From: Macrobrachium rosenbergii
Taxonomy: Eukaryota > Arthropoda > Malacostraca > Decapoda > Palaemonidae
Reading direction: 5' to 3'
Assembly (NCBI RefSeq): GCF_040412425.1
Contig: NC_089743.1
Location: forward strand, 88,078,471-88,142,470
Length of the DNA: 64,000 nt
Numbering within the stretch: position 1 is the stretch's first letter; the number at the start of each line of letters is the position of its first letter. Below are positions 48,896 to 62,689 of this stretch, one piece after another. The notes beneath the pieces were generated by a model. The model searched no databases. It was not told the DNA's origin and was given only the letters and a program-made list of their open reading frames with translations. Made by a program: the position numbers and the translations under genes.

Positions 48896-50365
48896 ACAAA
48901 AATAATAGTTTCCCCTCACAACAAAAAAACAAGTTCATTCAACCGATGAGTAGCCATGAAATTCTAGCAAGCTGGCATATTTTTAACACAAGCAAATGAG
49001 GCACAATACTTTCCACCTGAAAAGAAATTGTCTTTCATTTCTTTAGAACAAAGTACTGTGGACAGAAGGCTAACTTCCAATTAGGAATTTTTTTTATTTT
49101 AATGTTAACAATAATCTTATAATACAAGTTTACAAACTTTTAATGCAGAAATTCAATGAGCAATATCCATAAAATGTCCATGTTTTTCTTATACATAACC
49201 ACTTCAGTGAACAACTAGGATGCCAAATTCTTGATTCTTGATTCCCTTGGTATATAAGTGAGACTTTATATGAGATGGAATTTTATGCCTGTAAACTACT
49301 TGAATAGTCTGATTTTTTTTTTGGAGGGGGGAGGAATTAATTACAGTTATAGTTACAATGCCTGTAATGATTGTAATCAATTAACTTTTTTTTGCAGTTC
49401 ACACCATTCATATTCAAAACCAAACAGGTGGATGAACATCCAATACTGGGAACTGTATTTAACTCTTCAGACGATAAAACAGGCACTTTGTTATAGATAT
49501 CTTACTTTCAGAAAAAAACAAAGCATTACAGTAGTTATGTGATATACATTAAATAGTAAAGGTCACTGCAACACTCTTTTGTACAAGCCTGAACACATAC
49601 TGTCAGTGTTTATTAGCTTCATATTATAAAGTAAGTAGTCCTTATAAAACATATAATTTTTTGTACTCAAATAAAAAAAGCTGTTGTTAGACTGTATGTC
49701 ACAAAATAGTCTGATATGAAAGTCTGCTTTCTTGTTTAAAAATCTCGAAATTCCCGTACCATACTATAATTGTTCATTCGTGACTCACTTGAAAAATAAG
49801 AGCAACCAGAAGAGAATTTTAAATTTTATACGACTCCTCAATGAGTAACAGTTAGGTACTAACATCTACTCCAACATAAGATGGTTGCCAAATAAAGTCA
49901 AAGTGATAAACTCTTAAGATGGTTTAATTCAAATAACATGGCATTTTAATAAAAGATACAAAGATAAAAATGTGGTTACCCATAACAATAAGCACACCCA
50001 TAGCAACATTCACCTCACAAAGAAATAATGGAAGTACCCTCTACTTTACATTTCCTTAATTTATACATTTGAAATGAGAAAGCAAATACTATATCTATAT
50101 TCAATTACTGTACAACAAAATCTCATAGAATGATGTACTACTGAGGCTAGTTATCAAATACAGTGCAGAACAGTTTTCACTTCTAACAAAATCTATAAGT
50201 ATGTATGTGTAATGTTAGTAAATAACTGAAATGTAATGAAGTAATGAAGTCCCAAAGTGTAGCCTACTGTACTTGGATACCTAATAAAGCTTTGGTGTTC
50301 TACACAGTACTGTACTATGTATTCATATAAACAGAAATATTAACAAAATAATAAACTCGACTCAC
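48896..50365. other. Intron DNA without recognisable genes
   Basis: AT-rich, no repeat family recognised, leading to the donor side of the first coding exon. Confidence 0.55.
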
Positions 50366-50619
50366 CTGATGGACACTTTTTGGGTCTTGTAACCAAGCAG
50401 TGTACATTTCCTCCACATAATTGGATGAGGATCCATTTAAGAAGGGTTCTGCCGCCAGAGCAGTAGGTGGCGGTGGTGCGGAGGCCTTTCCTCTCGCACC
50501 AACACCAAGCCAGGCTCGGACAGCCACCAGGGGAGTTCCTGGTGGTGCCTGGCTTAGAAGCTTTGATACCATGCGAGCCCTGTTCATTGTTTATAACTAA
50601 TGGGCTACTCTGCCCACAA
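50366..50619 (-). CDS. OGDH: 2-oxoglutarate dehydrogenase E1, first coding exon (mitochondrial presequence and N-terminal domain)
   Basis: The exon holds 32 nt of 5' UTR and then 74 codons (50587 down to 50366). OGDH E1 decarboxylates 2-oxoglutarate in the mitochondrial matrix as part of the 2-oxoglutarate dehydrogenase complex of the TCA cycle. Residues 1-46 carry Arg/Lys, Ala and Leu but no acidic residue, as expected of a mitochondrial presequence. Residues 47-74 contain [16 protein letters not shown] and [11 protein letters not shown], the signature of the E1 N-terminal segment that is close to identical across animals. The start is fixed by an in-frame TAA two codons upstream and by A at -3. 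The acceptor is a T-rich tract ending in ACAG (50621-50620) and the donor is CAG|GTGAGT. The exon ends in phase 0. The identification is from family knowledge; the frame, start and splice sites are read directly. Confidence 0.93.
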
Positions 50620-53030
50620 CTGTAAAACAAAAATAAATACTTTTAAAACCTTTTAAAACACAAAACAATAATATAATAGTCCAGCTTTAACTAATAATGT
50701 TTTCAACAGCTAAAACTGAAACCAGCTTTGAAATTTTGCTATTAAATGAAATGGTAAGGCAAAACAACTTTCTTACTGTACAAACATCACAGTAGATGAA
50801 TATAAAATAAAAACTACCGGACAATATGGCATCACAACACACTGGAAACATCATAACTATAAATATCTTGCAACAGATCACAATCACTTCTTTCTACAGC
50901 AGCATATAGGCCTATTTGACTTCTTGGCCACGAAACTACTTTGTAATTTCCCTCCACCAATTTTCTCTTATTTCCTGAATATGCATAATTTAGCAAGAGC
51001 GAAACTCACTCAAACAACACTTCCATAAACACTTATGCACTTCAAGTAAACAGAGGACACTTTAATACATTTCAAAATTAAACATTTTCCAAACCAGAAG
51101 ACAAACATGTAAAAAATAAAGCAAAAACCAGATCTATAAATGGTTGGCTGACCTCAGGGAGGCTATCTTGTGACAGCTATAGAGCTGAGGGTCACATGTC
51201 CAAGTGAAAGTGACCCTGAGGCCACTCTACACTCACACATATTAATGGGATACATAGGCAGTATCTCAACACTAAATGGAAGTCCAGATTACAACGCATT
51301 CTAAATTAGTAAACAATATGTCCAATGAAATAAGGTACTGTACTGTATGGTAATCAATTACAGTACATAACAGTATTTTGATAACCTTCCTGCCTAGGTC
51401 TCTTTCCATACTTTTCATATTGGATGTTTATCTAAACAAAGTAGTAAAAACAATTTGCACTGATCTCATTACACAAAAGTTGCTGACAAAGAACTCTTTT
51501 AAAATAAAGTACAGTAATAAGGAGCTTTAGTATAGTATACCATACATTTGAGCATTTTCAAGACATCCAACACAGTGTCTAGCTTAAACAAAACTTTTAC
51601 GTTACATTAAATTTGAAGAGATTTACCCACAAATGTATCACGCCTTAAACGGAAAGCCTAGCAAACCAATGATGGTAAGTACAAAAGTCTGATGTGTTTA
51701 TTACACCCACAATATATAGGCCTGATACTGCTCTGAAGTTGAGGCTTTGCTGTGCAAAAGCACAGGACTAATGTGAAAAATAACCTTATCCATGGCATCA
51801 TAAAAAAGTTAAAAAAATTTTATTCAAAAGTGAAATGAATGACCAAATAAAAACAAAATAAAAAAAAACTGGATTGCTGCATAAAGAGAATGGATATCAA
51901 AAACTAAAAGAAACAAGTGGACAGGATATGAGAGTGGAAAAATAAATTAAAAAGGAATTTGCCAAAAGTGAGAGAATAAGTTTGTAAAATTCATAACATG
52001 CTCAAAGGCAGTCACTGAATACTACATGATTTTTGCAATTTATACACATAACGGCATCTTGAGAAAGGCTCGATATACTTAACACTTATGAATTAAAAAT
52101 GATGCATAACAGTTGCAATGCATGTGGCAGACTAAAAAAGGGCATAACTGCAGCATAAAGTGGGAAATTTTGTTTGCTGTCTCTCAAAATACACAGTGAA
52201 GATGAATAATGCAAAGTTCAAATTTAATATGGTGAAAGAAGCGATAGTACTCATGAACAATCTGAGGTAGTTTGTTTCGCAAGCAACTGAAAAGGCAAAG
52301 AGCTATTAAGTCATCAACTTTGCCAATCCCAATGCTAAAGAGTAAAAAGAAATGGACTTCTTAATGGACTTCAAAAAATACAGAAACAAATGGACAGGAT
52401 ATTCAAATAGCATGTAAGGGATAGAAAAAAGACTGGTCATAAAGCACACTATTGTACTTGCAGATCTTTCTGACAGAAATGATACAAACTTCCAACAGCA
52501 AGAGTACAGAAAACAAAATGACGACAAAGTGCAACACCAATGCGAGGGAAAATGACAACCCTTAAAATTCTGATAATTAAGGTGTCTCTGCTACAGACGG
52601 CTCGACTAAGATTTAATTTTTCAATCAAGTTGCAATCCTGGAACTGTTAACTTGAAACTGACAACTCATTAAACATCCACCAAAGCTAAGAAGAAATAGA
52701 AATAACCACAAAACATGTGGAGAAACATAGAAATACAAAAAAGCAATTTACATGTGCACAGAACAAATCTCAGATAAGAAAACTGAGATGTTATAAATCC
52801 TAAAAACTTGCACACCTGGGAAATGCACTTATGTAATACATACAGCACTGTATGTCCAAATGTGCTCAAGGTCTTAACCTAAGCTGGTGAAGTAGCTAAT
52901 ATACATAGCACCTGTGTAGTGAATTAACAAATAAAAAAGACAAATGAGGAAATATGAGAACTGCCAAGAAGTTCTCTTCATCATCATCATCACTTTTATG
53001 GCAGTACTTCCCTGTACAGATTTAAAAGTG
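50620..53030. other. Upstream intron (or 5' flank) without recognisable genes
   Basis: AT-rich, stops in all frames. The minus-strand frames at 52527-52306 and 52869-52669 are Phe/Leu/Cys-rich by composition only. Confidence 0.5.
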
Positions 53031-53833
53031 CAATGAAGTGTCTCCACACTCTTCTCTTTAATACACTTTCTGCCTGAATTATTGCAGGTTGACTTCATCT
53101 ATGCCTATGCATGTTTTCCATATTTTTCCTTGTACTGCTACGCCCTTCTGTTGGGTTTACCCCGCCAATGTAAAACCTACGGCTTTGATAATTAACTGTT
53201 CCTTGATATTCTCATCACAGTATATACCAAAACCTTCTAAAATTTTGAGATCTCGGTGACTTCCCGATGCATTCTGCTGTGAATCTTTGCATTTTGTATT
53301 CAGAACTCCTCAAAACCTCCAAGTGGCCTTGTCTCAAAACCTTAAAGAAGTACCAACAGGGTAATCTCTTTTTCCAATGGTCTACTTAGTTCCTACATAT
53401 TTTTTACTACCCTCACTTCAGCCTACCTGATTCAGTATCCACTTCGGATAGCCATAGCAAAGTTCTAACTTCTCCAATGCCTATCATTCATGCAACACTG
53501 ACATCTTTCCTCTTACTACCAAACCTCTGTAAACATAAAAAGGATACTATTTGCAGTTTTGAAATGTAAGCACCTCGTGTAGCATCTATCATATTAGGTA
53601 AATTTCGTTACATTCAACCCTAAAACATGCCTACAGCATCCATAGTGCCATTTTCCCACCTGAACTTTTTCATGTTTCTTTTCCCATCACCATAAACCTG
53701 GAGAATCCAAAATTATTCTGGTTTACCTACCACCATATTCACTAGATTTTTTATTACTATATTTTTGTAGTGCATCAACAAAGCTAGGTTAGGTAGTTCA
53801 AATGAACATGTCATTTTCATAATAAAATTAAGC

Positions 53834-55103
53834 TTCATATATAATTACCAAGTAATTACATTGCTATAGTTTCTAACTCATGTGGCAGCCTTTATTTAAA
53901 AAATTGCGGTAGCACTTCGATAGTTTAGAGTAAGTGACAAGCCCAGCCCACAAATGGGAGCACTGGAAACGACTTAGCAGAAAATCTTATTCTGTTTGTG
54001 CCCTTATGTCCATGAGAGGGGAGGAGGGTGGGCTGCAATTCTGTAATTATTTGGTAAGTATATATGAAACTTAATTTTATTGTGAAAATGATATTTTCAT
54101 GTAAGTAACTTACCAAATAATTACATAGCTGAATCCCACATTGAAAGGAGGGTGGGATACATGGACATATTCTAATTCAAAACATTAAGGCACGGTAATG
54201 ACTTTGAAATAGAAAAACTGCTAGCACTGAAACAATGCTTGTTGTTTCCTTACGTGGTAAGAGAGCTACTGAAGGTGAATATACTGCCTCGGTAGTGGCA
54301 CGCGGTAAAGCCATGGGGCACCTCTACTTAAATAGGAGCTTTGCAGCAAAGGATAGGACCGATGGCTAGCAAAGCATATATAAGTGCCCTTTCCCTGGGC
54401 ACAGTACCAGTATAAAAAGCAACCAGACGACGCTTTCACGTACACTGAAAACACCACAACCCATCAACTGGGTGGGTACTCCAGGTACATTGTACCTCCT
54501 GGCTCCAGAAAATTCGACACCTTCAAGGTGAAGAGATAGTAGGAGAACAAGAGATTCCTAAGCTTTCTATCACTAATTTGCCTAGGTGAGATTTAAATAC
54601 CTTCCACTTAAGCTCACTTGGCGCCGGGTGCTTGAAAGCGGGTGCCTGGCGCCGGGGAGCTGGCACCTGGCGCTCAGGCAATCATTACATTCAGCACGAT
54701 TCTCTCCTTACTACATTACTGCAAATTATATTTCTCCTTACTACAAGTGTCATAAGAAGATTTGATCAATCTATTTTGCAACCTTCGCTACAGTAGCGAA
54801 AACTAGATGAATTTGAATCAGACAGAATAGCAACAAAAAATGGGAAAACTGATCCTGAAAGCTATCAAATCTTGAAGGCTACCAATGAACAAGGACTGCT
54901 GCAAACCCCCAAATGTTTACTCGGGAGCCGGCAGAAACAGATTGAGATTTTCTGCTAAGTCGTTTCCAGTACTCCCGTTAGTGGGTGGGGCTTGTCACCT
55001 ACACTAAACTATTGAAGTGCTACTGCGATTTTTTTAAATACAGGCTGCTGGGCGAGTTAGCAACCATAGCTATGTAATTACTTGGTAAGTTACTTATATG
55101 AAA
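53834..55103 (-). mobile_element. Internally deleted DIRS-type element (non-autonomous)
   Basis: The outer ends are TTCATATATAATTACCAAGT (53834) and ACTTGGTAAGTTACTTATATGAA (to 55103). The inside of the left repeat (GTAGCACTTCGATAGTTTAG, GGAAACGACTTAGCAGAAAA) is complementary to about 54940-55040 near the right end. At 54035-54136 two adjoining segments, TAATTATTTGGTAAGTATAT and GTAACTTACCAAATAATTAC, complement the two outer ends: the internal complementary region. The interior (54.14-54.93 kb) has no ORF, but holds a leader-like segment with CTGGCGCC and GGTGCCTGG repeats at 54619-54690. Length is 1.27 kb. Confidence 0.65.
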
Positions 55104-57730
55104 TTAAATGTTTTTGATGCAATTCTGTGTAACAAGCGTGCTGACAAAATATTACTGAATACTGACTTGTCATTCTTTCTATTTACCATATTCTCTAATG
55201 TATTCCATGGTATTCCTAACAACTCAATCCTTTTGTACCTATTTTTTAAAAAACCCTAGCTTAAATGCACTCTCAAGACTGTCTGTGTTACCTTGTAAAG
55301 CATAGGTAATTTATTTTTGAGTTGTAGGAGATTAAAACTTTGTTTTTTAAAACAATGAAAACCCATTCTGCATTACGCATCTGTGATAATTTCTAAGCTT
55401 ATCTTTCTTGAGCATGTGGGAGTGTTTGTTACCTCACCCTATTGTCCATCTCATTGTCTTGATACAGAGCAAAATACCTTCTCAAGGTCTATAAATACTA
55501 TACAGCATTTCCCACGAGTTCCCATGTACAGTACGTGTACACTGTCTTATGTATATTGATACTAAAGGCTGTGGAAAATATTGCACTTCAATATAGCCTA
55601 CTTATAAGTTCTTATTTTTCAGGAATCTTATTTTTATGAATGCTAGTGAAGCCTTTTGATAAACTGATGGACCTGAAAGGTCATAATCTGCCTGTTTAAC
55701 ATACAGTGCTGTACGCAGTTTTGTGCCTACTTGCACCTACAAAGCCAAAATGTACCTGATATCATCCTTGTAGTAATATATCAATTATAGAAAAAACGTA
55801 ACAAATGACAAGAAATGCATAGATTTCAATATTCAATATAGGCTACATTTCTTCCACTGTCAGGGGAGAGATCAAAATTGCTTATCAGGCTGCATATGAA
55901 CACATTTGGGAGATGGTACAGTATTCAACTTCCAGTATTAACCAGTAAAATAAAGCCTCTCAAACAACTGAAATAGAAAAACCAAATCATCAAGTCCTCT
56001 TATGTATCACTATGAGGTTCATCACTCACCATCCATACTTTACATAAAACTAAATTTATCGACTTCAGTAGACTGTATGCCATCTGCTTGTGATAGTACT
56101 CTACATGGATACTTGTATAGACAACTAGCACTGCCATCTGTTAAAAGTATGAACTGGCCAACAGTTTTTTCTGTTATTATTATCCAGACTATATTACAAG
56201 CTATCCAGGGTGTTCAGTTCTGAGATAACAATTATGGATAATGCTTGTGTAAATTTGCTAACTTCAAATAATTCAAAAAGTACTGTAATCACTAGAGGCT
56301 TAATAATTAGGACTACTGGGCAACTGAAGTTCCCAGAGATAAAATTTGGATCCAAGGCTCTACATTTTATATACAAATACATACATATAGCCTATATACC
56401 ATATATAATTATACACATCACCTCCAACAAGTGATGCAAAGGGTCTCTATAAAATTCCACCATTCCTGTCTTTCCCATGCTATATCCTCTACCTTCTCAT
56501 ATTTGTCATTCATGTAGGTCTTCCCACTCTTCTGGTACCACTTAGCCTACCTGTAATACAGACCGCATTTTTTGTAAATTTCTAGACTGGCCCTAAATTT
56601 TTGTTTAAATGCATAAAATGCCCAAATTATTTAAATGTTGGAAATATATCATCAATACCACTTTGGCAATTATATAGATTGGAAGAATATGTTGATACCT
56701 ACTGACTGATATCCCAAATCATTTATTTTACCTGTGCAATCAAAATATCTAATGGTGCAACCATTAGTCAATGGTTGCAACAGCAGCATGTTATATATCT
56801 AAATCTACACTGTACAGGAATTCCCACTTTCTCCATTTTTTTTCTTTGATCTGGAATGAAAATTTTGTGTGCTTATAGTTCAACTCCAATTTCACTAATG
56901 AAATTTCACTGTGATGAAAGCATAAAAAGTATGTACTGTGCATACTTTAAGCCATTAGTATAATTTTACTTGTACTAGAATCTCATGTCTCATGGCTTAC
57001 AGCCTTAGGTATAAGCTGTAGTACAGTCTGGTTGTGAACCTACTGGCTGGTAAGTACTTTAGCAGTAGATCTATTAATTGGGCAGATAAAATGAACAATC
57101 TGAGTCACTTGCCGGTAATTTTTCTAAAGACTCCAGCTAGCCATTTCTGCAGGAAAAACCATTTTGGGTTTTTCATGCAAAAATGGCTATGAAATGATAG
57201 GGCACTAGAAAGAACCTAAAAATACCAACCTAAAGTAACCTAAGGGTGTTTAGCTATAAAGGGAGGTGGAGGGCCGGTATTGTCTTACCTTATAAGTTGT
57301 AATATGATTAATTATTTTTCTCTGTTATGAAGCATTTGCGAAGGTTATGTATTGGGAAGAAGTGTTTTGTTTTGATGTGTTTTACCCAAGAAAAATATAA
57401 ATTATGTGGGAGGTGGCTGGAGTCTTCTGAAAAATAAACCTAGTGGTAACCAAACGTAAGATTTACTCTCTAGTGGCAATAAAAAAAAAAAAGGCAAGGG
57501 CTAGGGTATGGCCATTAAGCTAAATTAAGTGGTGGGGGATATATCAGCTTTGCTTAACCAGTGTTAAAACCTATACAATCAGGTCCCTGACCATTTCCAG
57601 GTGCTAATGGCCTCCAACAGCCTACACTGCCGTGGCCTAAACCCTATCACGTTTCCCAGAACTCAACAATGACTACTCATGAGATGAGAAACTCGTGACA
57701 TAATAACCAGCCAGGGCATTAGCAAAGCAA
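55104..57730 (-). other. Upstream intron DNA with a possible LINE reverse-transcriptase scrap
   Basis: At about 55525-55470 the minus strand reads KCCIVFIDLEKVFCSVSR, resembling the VDLEKAFDRVPR box of RTE-like reverse transcriptases. Neighbouring sequence does not add to it clearly. The rest, to 57.7 kb, is AT-rich without recognised content. Confidence 0.35.
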
Positions 57731-57732
57731 GA

Positions 57733-58350
57733 TTGGTGACGCAAGAAGAAGAGAGCCTCTCACTCTCTCTCTCTCTCTCTCTCTCCGGTCTGCGCATAAG
57801 GCCGAGAACGGAAGAGGTGAAACAAAATGTACTGTGCTGGGTGTTTCACAACCATTTCACGTCAAGGGAATCCATTGCATTTTTCGACAGCAATTTGCGT
57901 CAAGGGCCCAGCAGAGAGTCTGCAAATAGAAGCACTGGATTAACCGGCATCGGGACGACCGTCCCTTTGCCCATTGGCGGATTTCTATGTCACACTTGGA
58001 GACCTGCCGAGAGAGAAGTTATATTTACGGTATACGGGTGTTTACTCCTCTCTCTCTCTCTCTTCCCCGAGATGATCAGCTGGTTTCTGCTAGACTACAG
58101 TAAACACGGACACACAACAACGCTTCCACTGTTTGCTGCAAACTCTCGCCACATATGCACAGGAATTCACGTAGCAAAATAATGCACATAAATAGCATGG
58201 GATTCACGTAAATTTTCTCATATTCAACACAAACACACGAGTAACTCACCACCACACGTCAAGAGGGTTTCCCTCGAACTGAACGGTCTTCTTCTACCCG
58301 ACCGTCGGTGATATGAGATTGGACTATGTCTGCTAACCGATGACGAAATA
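57733..58350. other. GC/CpG-richer block, possible promoter region
   Basis: This block has higher G+C and CpG (CCGGTCTGCGC, GACGACCGTCCC, CGACGGTCGG) and two short CT microsatellites (57757-57785, 58050-58064). A 149-codon plus-strand frame (57733-58182) starts in the CT repeat and shows no family features. It is probably fortuitous. The block surrounds the candidate OGDH first exon. Confidence 0.35.
58250..58290 (-). promoter_or_regulatory. Candidate non-coding first exon / initiator of OGDH
   Basis: On the minus strand a TCAGT arthropod-type initiator near 58287 is followed within 40 nt by GTGGTG|GTGAGT, a near-perfect donor at 58249. The surrounding 57.75-58.35 kb is richer in C, G and CpG than the flanking intron and intergenic DNA, as promoters in AT-rich genomes often are. 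The first coding exon has an acceptor 32 nt before its ATG, so an upstream non-coding exon is required somewhere. This location is an inference and no TATA box is evident. Confidence 0.3.
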
Positions 58351-61300
58351 CAACAGGTGCCAGATACATTTTCTAGAATCTATTTCAGAGCCCACTCCAT
58401 ACTGTTCATCAACATTAACTGCAGCCACTGGAATGTATTTGTGTATCGCATTCATCGCCAAAATTAAAATTTCTTTTTCAGTCTGGTAAAATTATTATAA
58501 CGCTCTCTGATGAAAGGGAACTTGAAGGAAACGTTGCCATTTTCTCTCAATAGTAATGACTTGGGGTTCTCTATTTTCAATATTTTGTTTCCTTTGAAAT
58601 AGTTTTTTTTTGGATAAGCTCAGAATCTTGTTGCACTTAAGTAACATTTTGAAGAATTAACTCTTACAGAAAAACGTATTTCAGCACCATTTTCGAATGC
58701 ATCAAGTTTGTGGTATTTACGCGCGCATTTTAACACGCGGTGTTTCGGTGAAAGCTCCTAAGGGATCCCCGAAGGAACAACGCCTCAAGGGCCTGTGCGT
58801 ACGAGTATTGGCACAAGGCCAGTTAAAACACTAGGAAAGCATCCGGGGAAATTGAATTTACTCAACTGAAGATAACATCTTTGTCATCAGAAATTTCCTG
58901 TTCTTTCCAGAATAATTGGATCAAGGCCCATCGGTTATAGCTTGGCAGTCATCCAAGAGAAGGAACTTAGTTTTGAGTTTGATGCACCATTCTTGTGTAA
59001 AACATTCTTTTCCTGTTAATTGTTATCGGGGTTATCAAATTCTACCTTGGAGATACCGATCAGTTTACGAAATGACTGGCGTCAATATGCTTCCTATTGG
59101 CCTGATTGACAGCATGACAAACGTAAGCAAAAAGCTGACCTCATTAATTTATTTTGTACTCAAATGAAAATCTTTGGCCTTTTTTTGTTGCAAAAGCGGT
59201 TTCAGCATTTACTGTGTTGTGGATACAGTAGCCATCATATTATGCTGTTCACCATTATGTGAATTTCTTCTTGCTTTACTCCATGAGCGCTCTATGGATA
59301 GTAGGGTACAAATTTTCCAAGTTACAGCTCAAGGAGAACAGTCAAATATGTTAGTATAAATTTCTTTAATAAAAGCATTTTAAAATGAGCAAGAGTTTTA
59401 CAGCAAGTTAAAGAGATATATATCTTTCCCCCAGAAACCCCACGCACCAAAAAGACTGAGTAATAGACTCTTATGAAAAAAAATATAGCAAAAAAATTGC
59501 ATAGGGACTATATCCCATACAAAACATCGAAAACGAAAATTTTCGCAGAGTTGTCTTTACATACCATAAAATGGTCAGTTAGAGCTTAGAACACCATAAC
59601 CCTGAGAAAATGCTTGTATGAAACCAACGTTTAAAAAATAAAGGTGATGAACAATCTTTTGATTCGGGTTGAGACATATTAAAATTGCCATTTCTATTAA
59701 AATTATTGAAACGTTGTATACACCAGCAGTTTGTGAAACATCTTGAAAGATGCCATCGTTTACCAGAAAACCAATCAGCTTTTAGAAAAGATAACTCCAC
59801 TAGAAAAGTAGGCTATTATGCTCCGGATGCTAAATGCTAATAGAAAATCAGTTACAGCTTTTGAGATTAACTGAAATAGAATTGAAAAAGAGAAAAAATG
59901 GGGATTCGTTGAAGGAGGGGAGGAAGTCCCAGGAGGTGCTGGATGAATGGTATGAAAGAATAAAAACTTGGTTAACCAAGAGGCAAGAGCTTGTATAGGC
60001 TATATATGGTGCTTACGTACGATTCATAAGTCTAGGTTATGATAATGTCTGTGGCCAGTATCTTTGATTTTTTACTCTAGAACCAACCCTTGATGCAGCG
60101 AATGGCCTATGTGTTACACATGCACATACATACGAAGATGTATATGAACTGATTTATATAGAAATTCATGTTTGAGACATAAAGAAAATCAGATAGTTGG
60201 TTGTATGCATTTGTGATCAGAGAGCAACGATCAGACGCTGCCGATTCGTCGAACGTCATACGATCGTTGGGGTTTGGCGCGGGCAATTCAAATGAGTGCC
60301 ATACATCGAAGACCCCTACTGGTTCCTTTCGATTATAAGAGACCAATCAGCTGAGGTCTATGACCTAAGCAGGTTCAGTTTGAAAAGTTAATGATCAGTA
60401 GGGGATTAGCGGTCGACCGGTTGGGTCGCATCTATAAGTAATGGGCGCGTGTCACCTCAGAGTACCTTCCGACTATAATTACATAATTAAGTAGCGTAAT
60501 ATTAGCAAAAGGGCATTGTGTAACTACTAAGGAAAATACACATGTGCTCATTGTATCTTATTCATTTCATTTGTACTGGTAGAACCTTTATATGACCGAG
60601 AATCAGGTCATATATATATATGATCACACACACACATATATATACACATAATATACAAAATCAGATATCAGAGAAGTGTAATTAGGAATTTTTAGATATT
60701 TTATATCTTAAAGCTATACTTCGTCTAGCTTTCGTTAATTGTTTACGCGTTTTAATTCTTATTGTCATTCGTACAGGCGCGTGAACAAGCATAACCGATG
60801 TGATTTATTGATACTGTAATTGTCTTCGTAAATAACGGAACATTGGTATCCACATAATAACAGTAATCACACATGGACAGCAAATGAAGAATCTCTTCTT
60901 CTCCTGGTACTCGTTTGAGGGTTGGTCCCCTTAAACAAATTTTTTGCTATTTTTTCACGTTCTGTTCTGTGGAAGCTTGCTAAGAAATACCCGAGTGTTT
61001 CAGTAGAATGTATAATAATCATCATACTGAGAAAATAATTACATTTCACTCATTAGGTCATTGTCATATAAGTTAAGGCGTTTTAAATTAAGTAAACTAA
61101 TGAACAGTTTTTCGTGTCTATGTGAAAATGTGCGTAAAAATATAAATAATCAGATAAATAAATAGAGAAACAAACAGATAAACAGAGAAATAAGTGATGC
61201 CTACGTATATTTCGACGATGAGCTTGGCATGTAGTTACTAAGGAGTGTATAAATTTCATAATGAACAAAAAAAAATTTCCTAGAAAGTACCGTGCACAAG

Positions 61301-62100
61301 CGTAGGTCTGAAACAAGAGAGAGTTGTGCCCTCTCGGCTGTAAAAATCTTCACGGATGTAATGATCAAGATGAACGGTTCTTAACCAACAGGATGCTTCA
61401 AGGACTTTGTAAATTGAAGAAGTGCATCGTTTAAAGTCAGACGACTGACGTCCGGTTGATAGACCTAACAAGCAGCTCTGAGTTTTTTTATATATACGGG
61501 AATGAAAGGGAAATGAATAATGGAGCGCTTTGCAGTATTTTTCGTGGCAATAACTTGAAAGATAAGCAGACACACAAATCTGCACACAATGAAGCAACGG
61601 GTGAATGAATTTAATACCGAGCGTGGCAAGGTATCTTCGTTTTAACTTGAACGACTCATTTCAAGTAAACTGTTTATACTAAATCTTTCATCATAATTTT
61701 GTGGTAGCAGTGAGAGAGGCTGTGTCTAATGAAGGCAGTTTTCGTTCGTGTACTGTACTGTTCATTAACATTATCGTTCCTATTTGAAATACATAAGAAC
61801 GACAGTGTTATTAATGTATAGTGTATGACCGAAAGTTGCATTTATTACATACAGCCTCTGTCACCGATGTTTGGCGTTATCACCCTAATCAAACATACCA
61901 ATGAACTCTTATCACCTAAATAACTAATATCAGCTCTGATAAATGCTCATCGTTGCCACCAGCGGTTTAAACATCTATAGGTCTAACCTATGGTATGGCA
62001 CAACCATAATAAAGAAAATTTCTATTTCTCTGTATTTTCTTCTGTACTCTTGTGACCGAGAGTCATATGATAAAAGTATTTGAGGCATGGCCAAAACCAC
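58351..62100. other. Upstream flank without recognisable genes
   Basis: AT-rich with scattered CpG. Short TA/CA runs lie at 60611-60660. Short open frames on both strands show no recognised motif. Confidence 0.5.
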
Positions 62101-62114
62101 CACAAATTGCGTCA

Positions 62115-62146
62115 CACACACACACACATACACACAGACACACATC
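62115..62146. repeat. (CA)n microsatellite
   Basis: CACA units with T and G interruptions. They produce artificial open frames on both strands (THTHTH, VCVCVC). Confidence 0.95.
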
Positions 62147-62689
62147 GGTAAGCGCCTTCTTGGCTGGCGGAGCGAGAAGACGTCTGTACTTGGCAATGTT
62201 ACTGGGTAGATCGAAGTGGGTGATGAGTAGTGGTCGAAGCCGGGAAGGTGGAGCATTGTCTGAGGACATTTGGACTAAGCAAGACTTACAAAGTTTACTA
62301 GAGTACAAGTATTTAAAGCTTGTCTTCGGTACTAAAAGAAAACGAAACTTGTCTTCACTAGCAAAGATACAGATATTATGAACCACGGAAAAGGATATGT
62401 TTAGTTCTATTTAAGAGCATGCCAGTTCTCTACGGCTATAAAAACTTTAGATAAAGTTAGAGAAGTGAAATGCGCCTCAGACTTCACCAGAAAGTCAGAT
62501 TAGTTTATCTTTATGGAAAAAAAAAGAGGAATCTCAAAAGAAACTAATTCAGTATTTAGATTACAATTCTGAAGTAGAGATTAAAGTCGTCTTACTATAA
62601 GATGAATAATGACGTGCTAATTATCTTTGACTAATTAGGGAATGATAGACATGCTTTTCATTGGTGACTTTGTTAAAATTAGTCATTTT

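Noticed and set aside
57733..58182. 149-codon plus-strand open frame
   Set aside because: It starts in a CT repeat, contains a second CT repeat, has no domain, and overlaps the candidate promoter region.
62052..62386. Overlapping open frames of 107-109 codons on both strands
   Set aside because: Both run through a CA microsatellite (HTHTH and VCVCV) and show no conserved motif.
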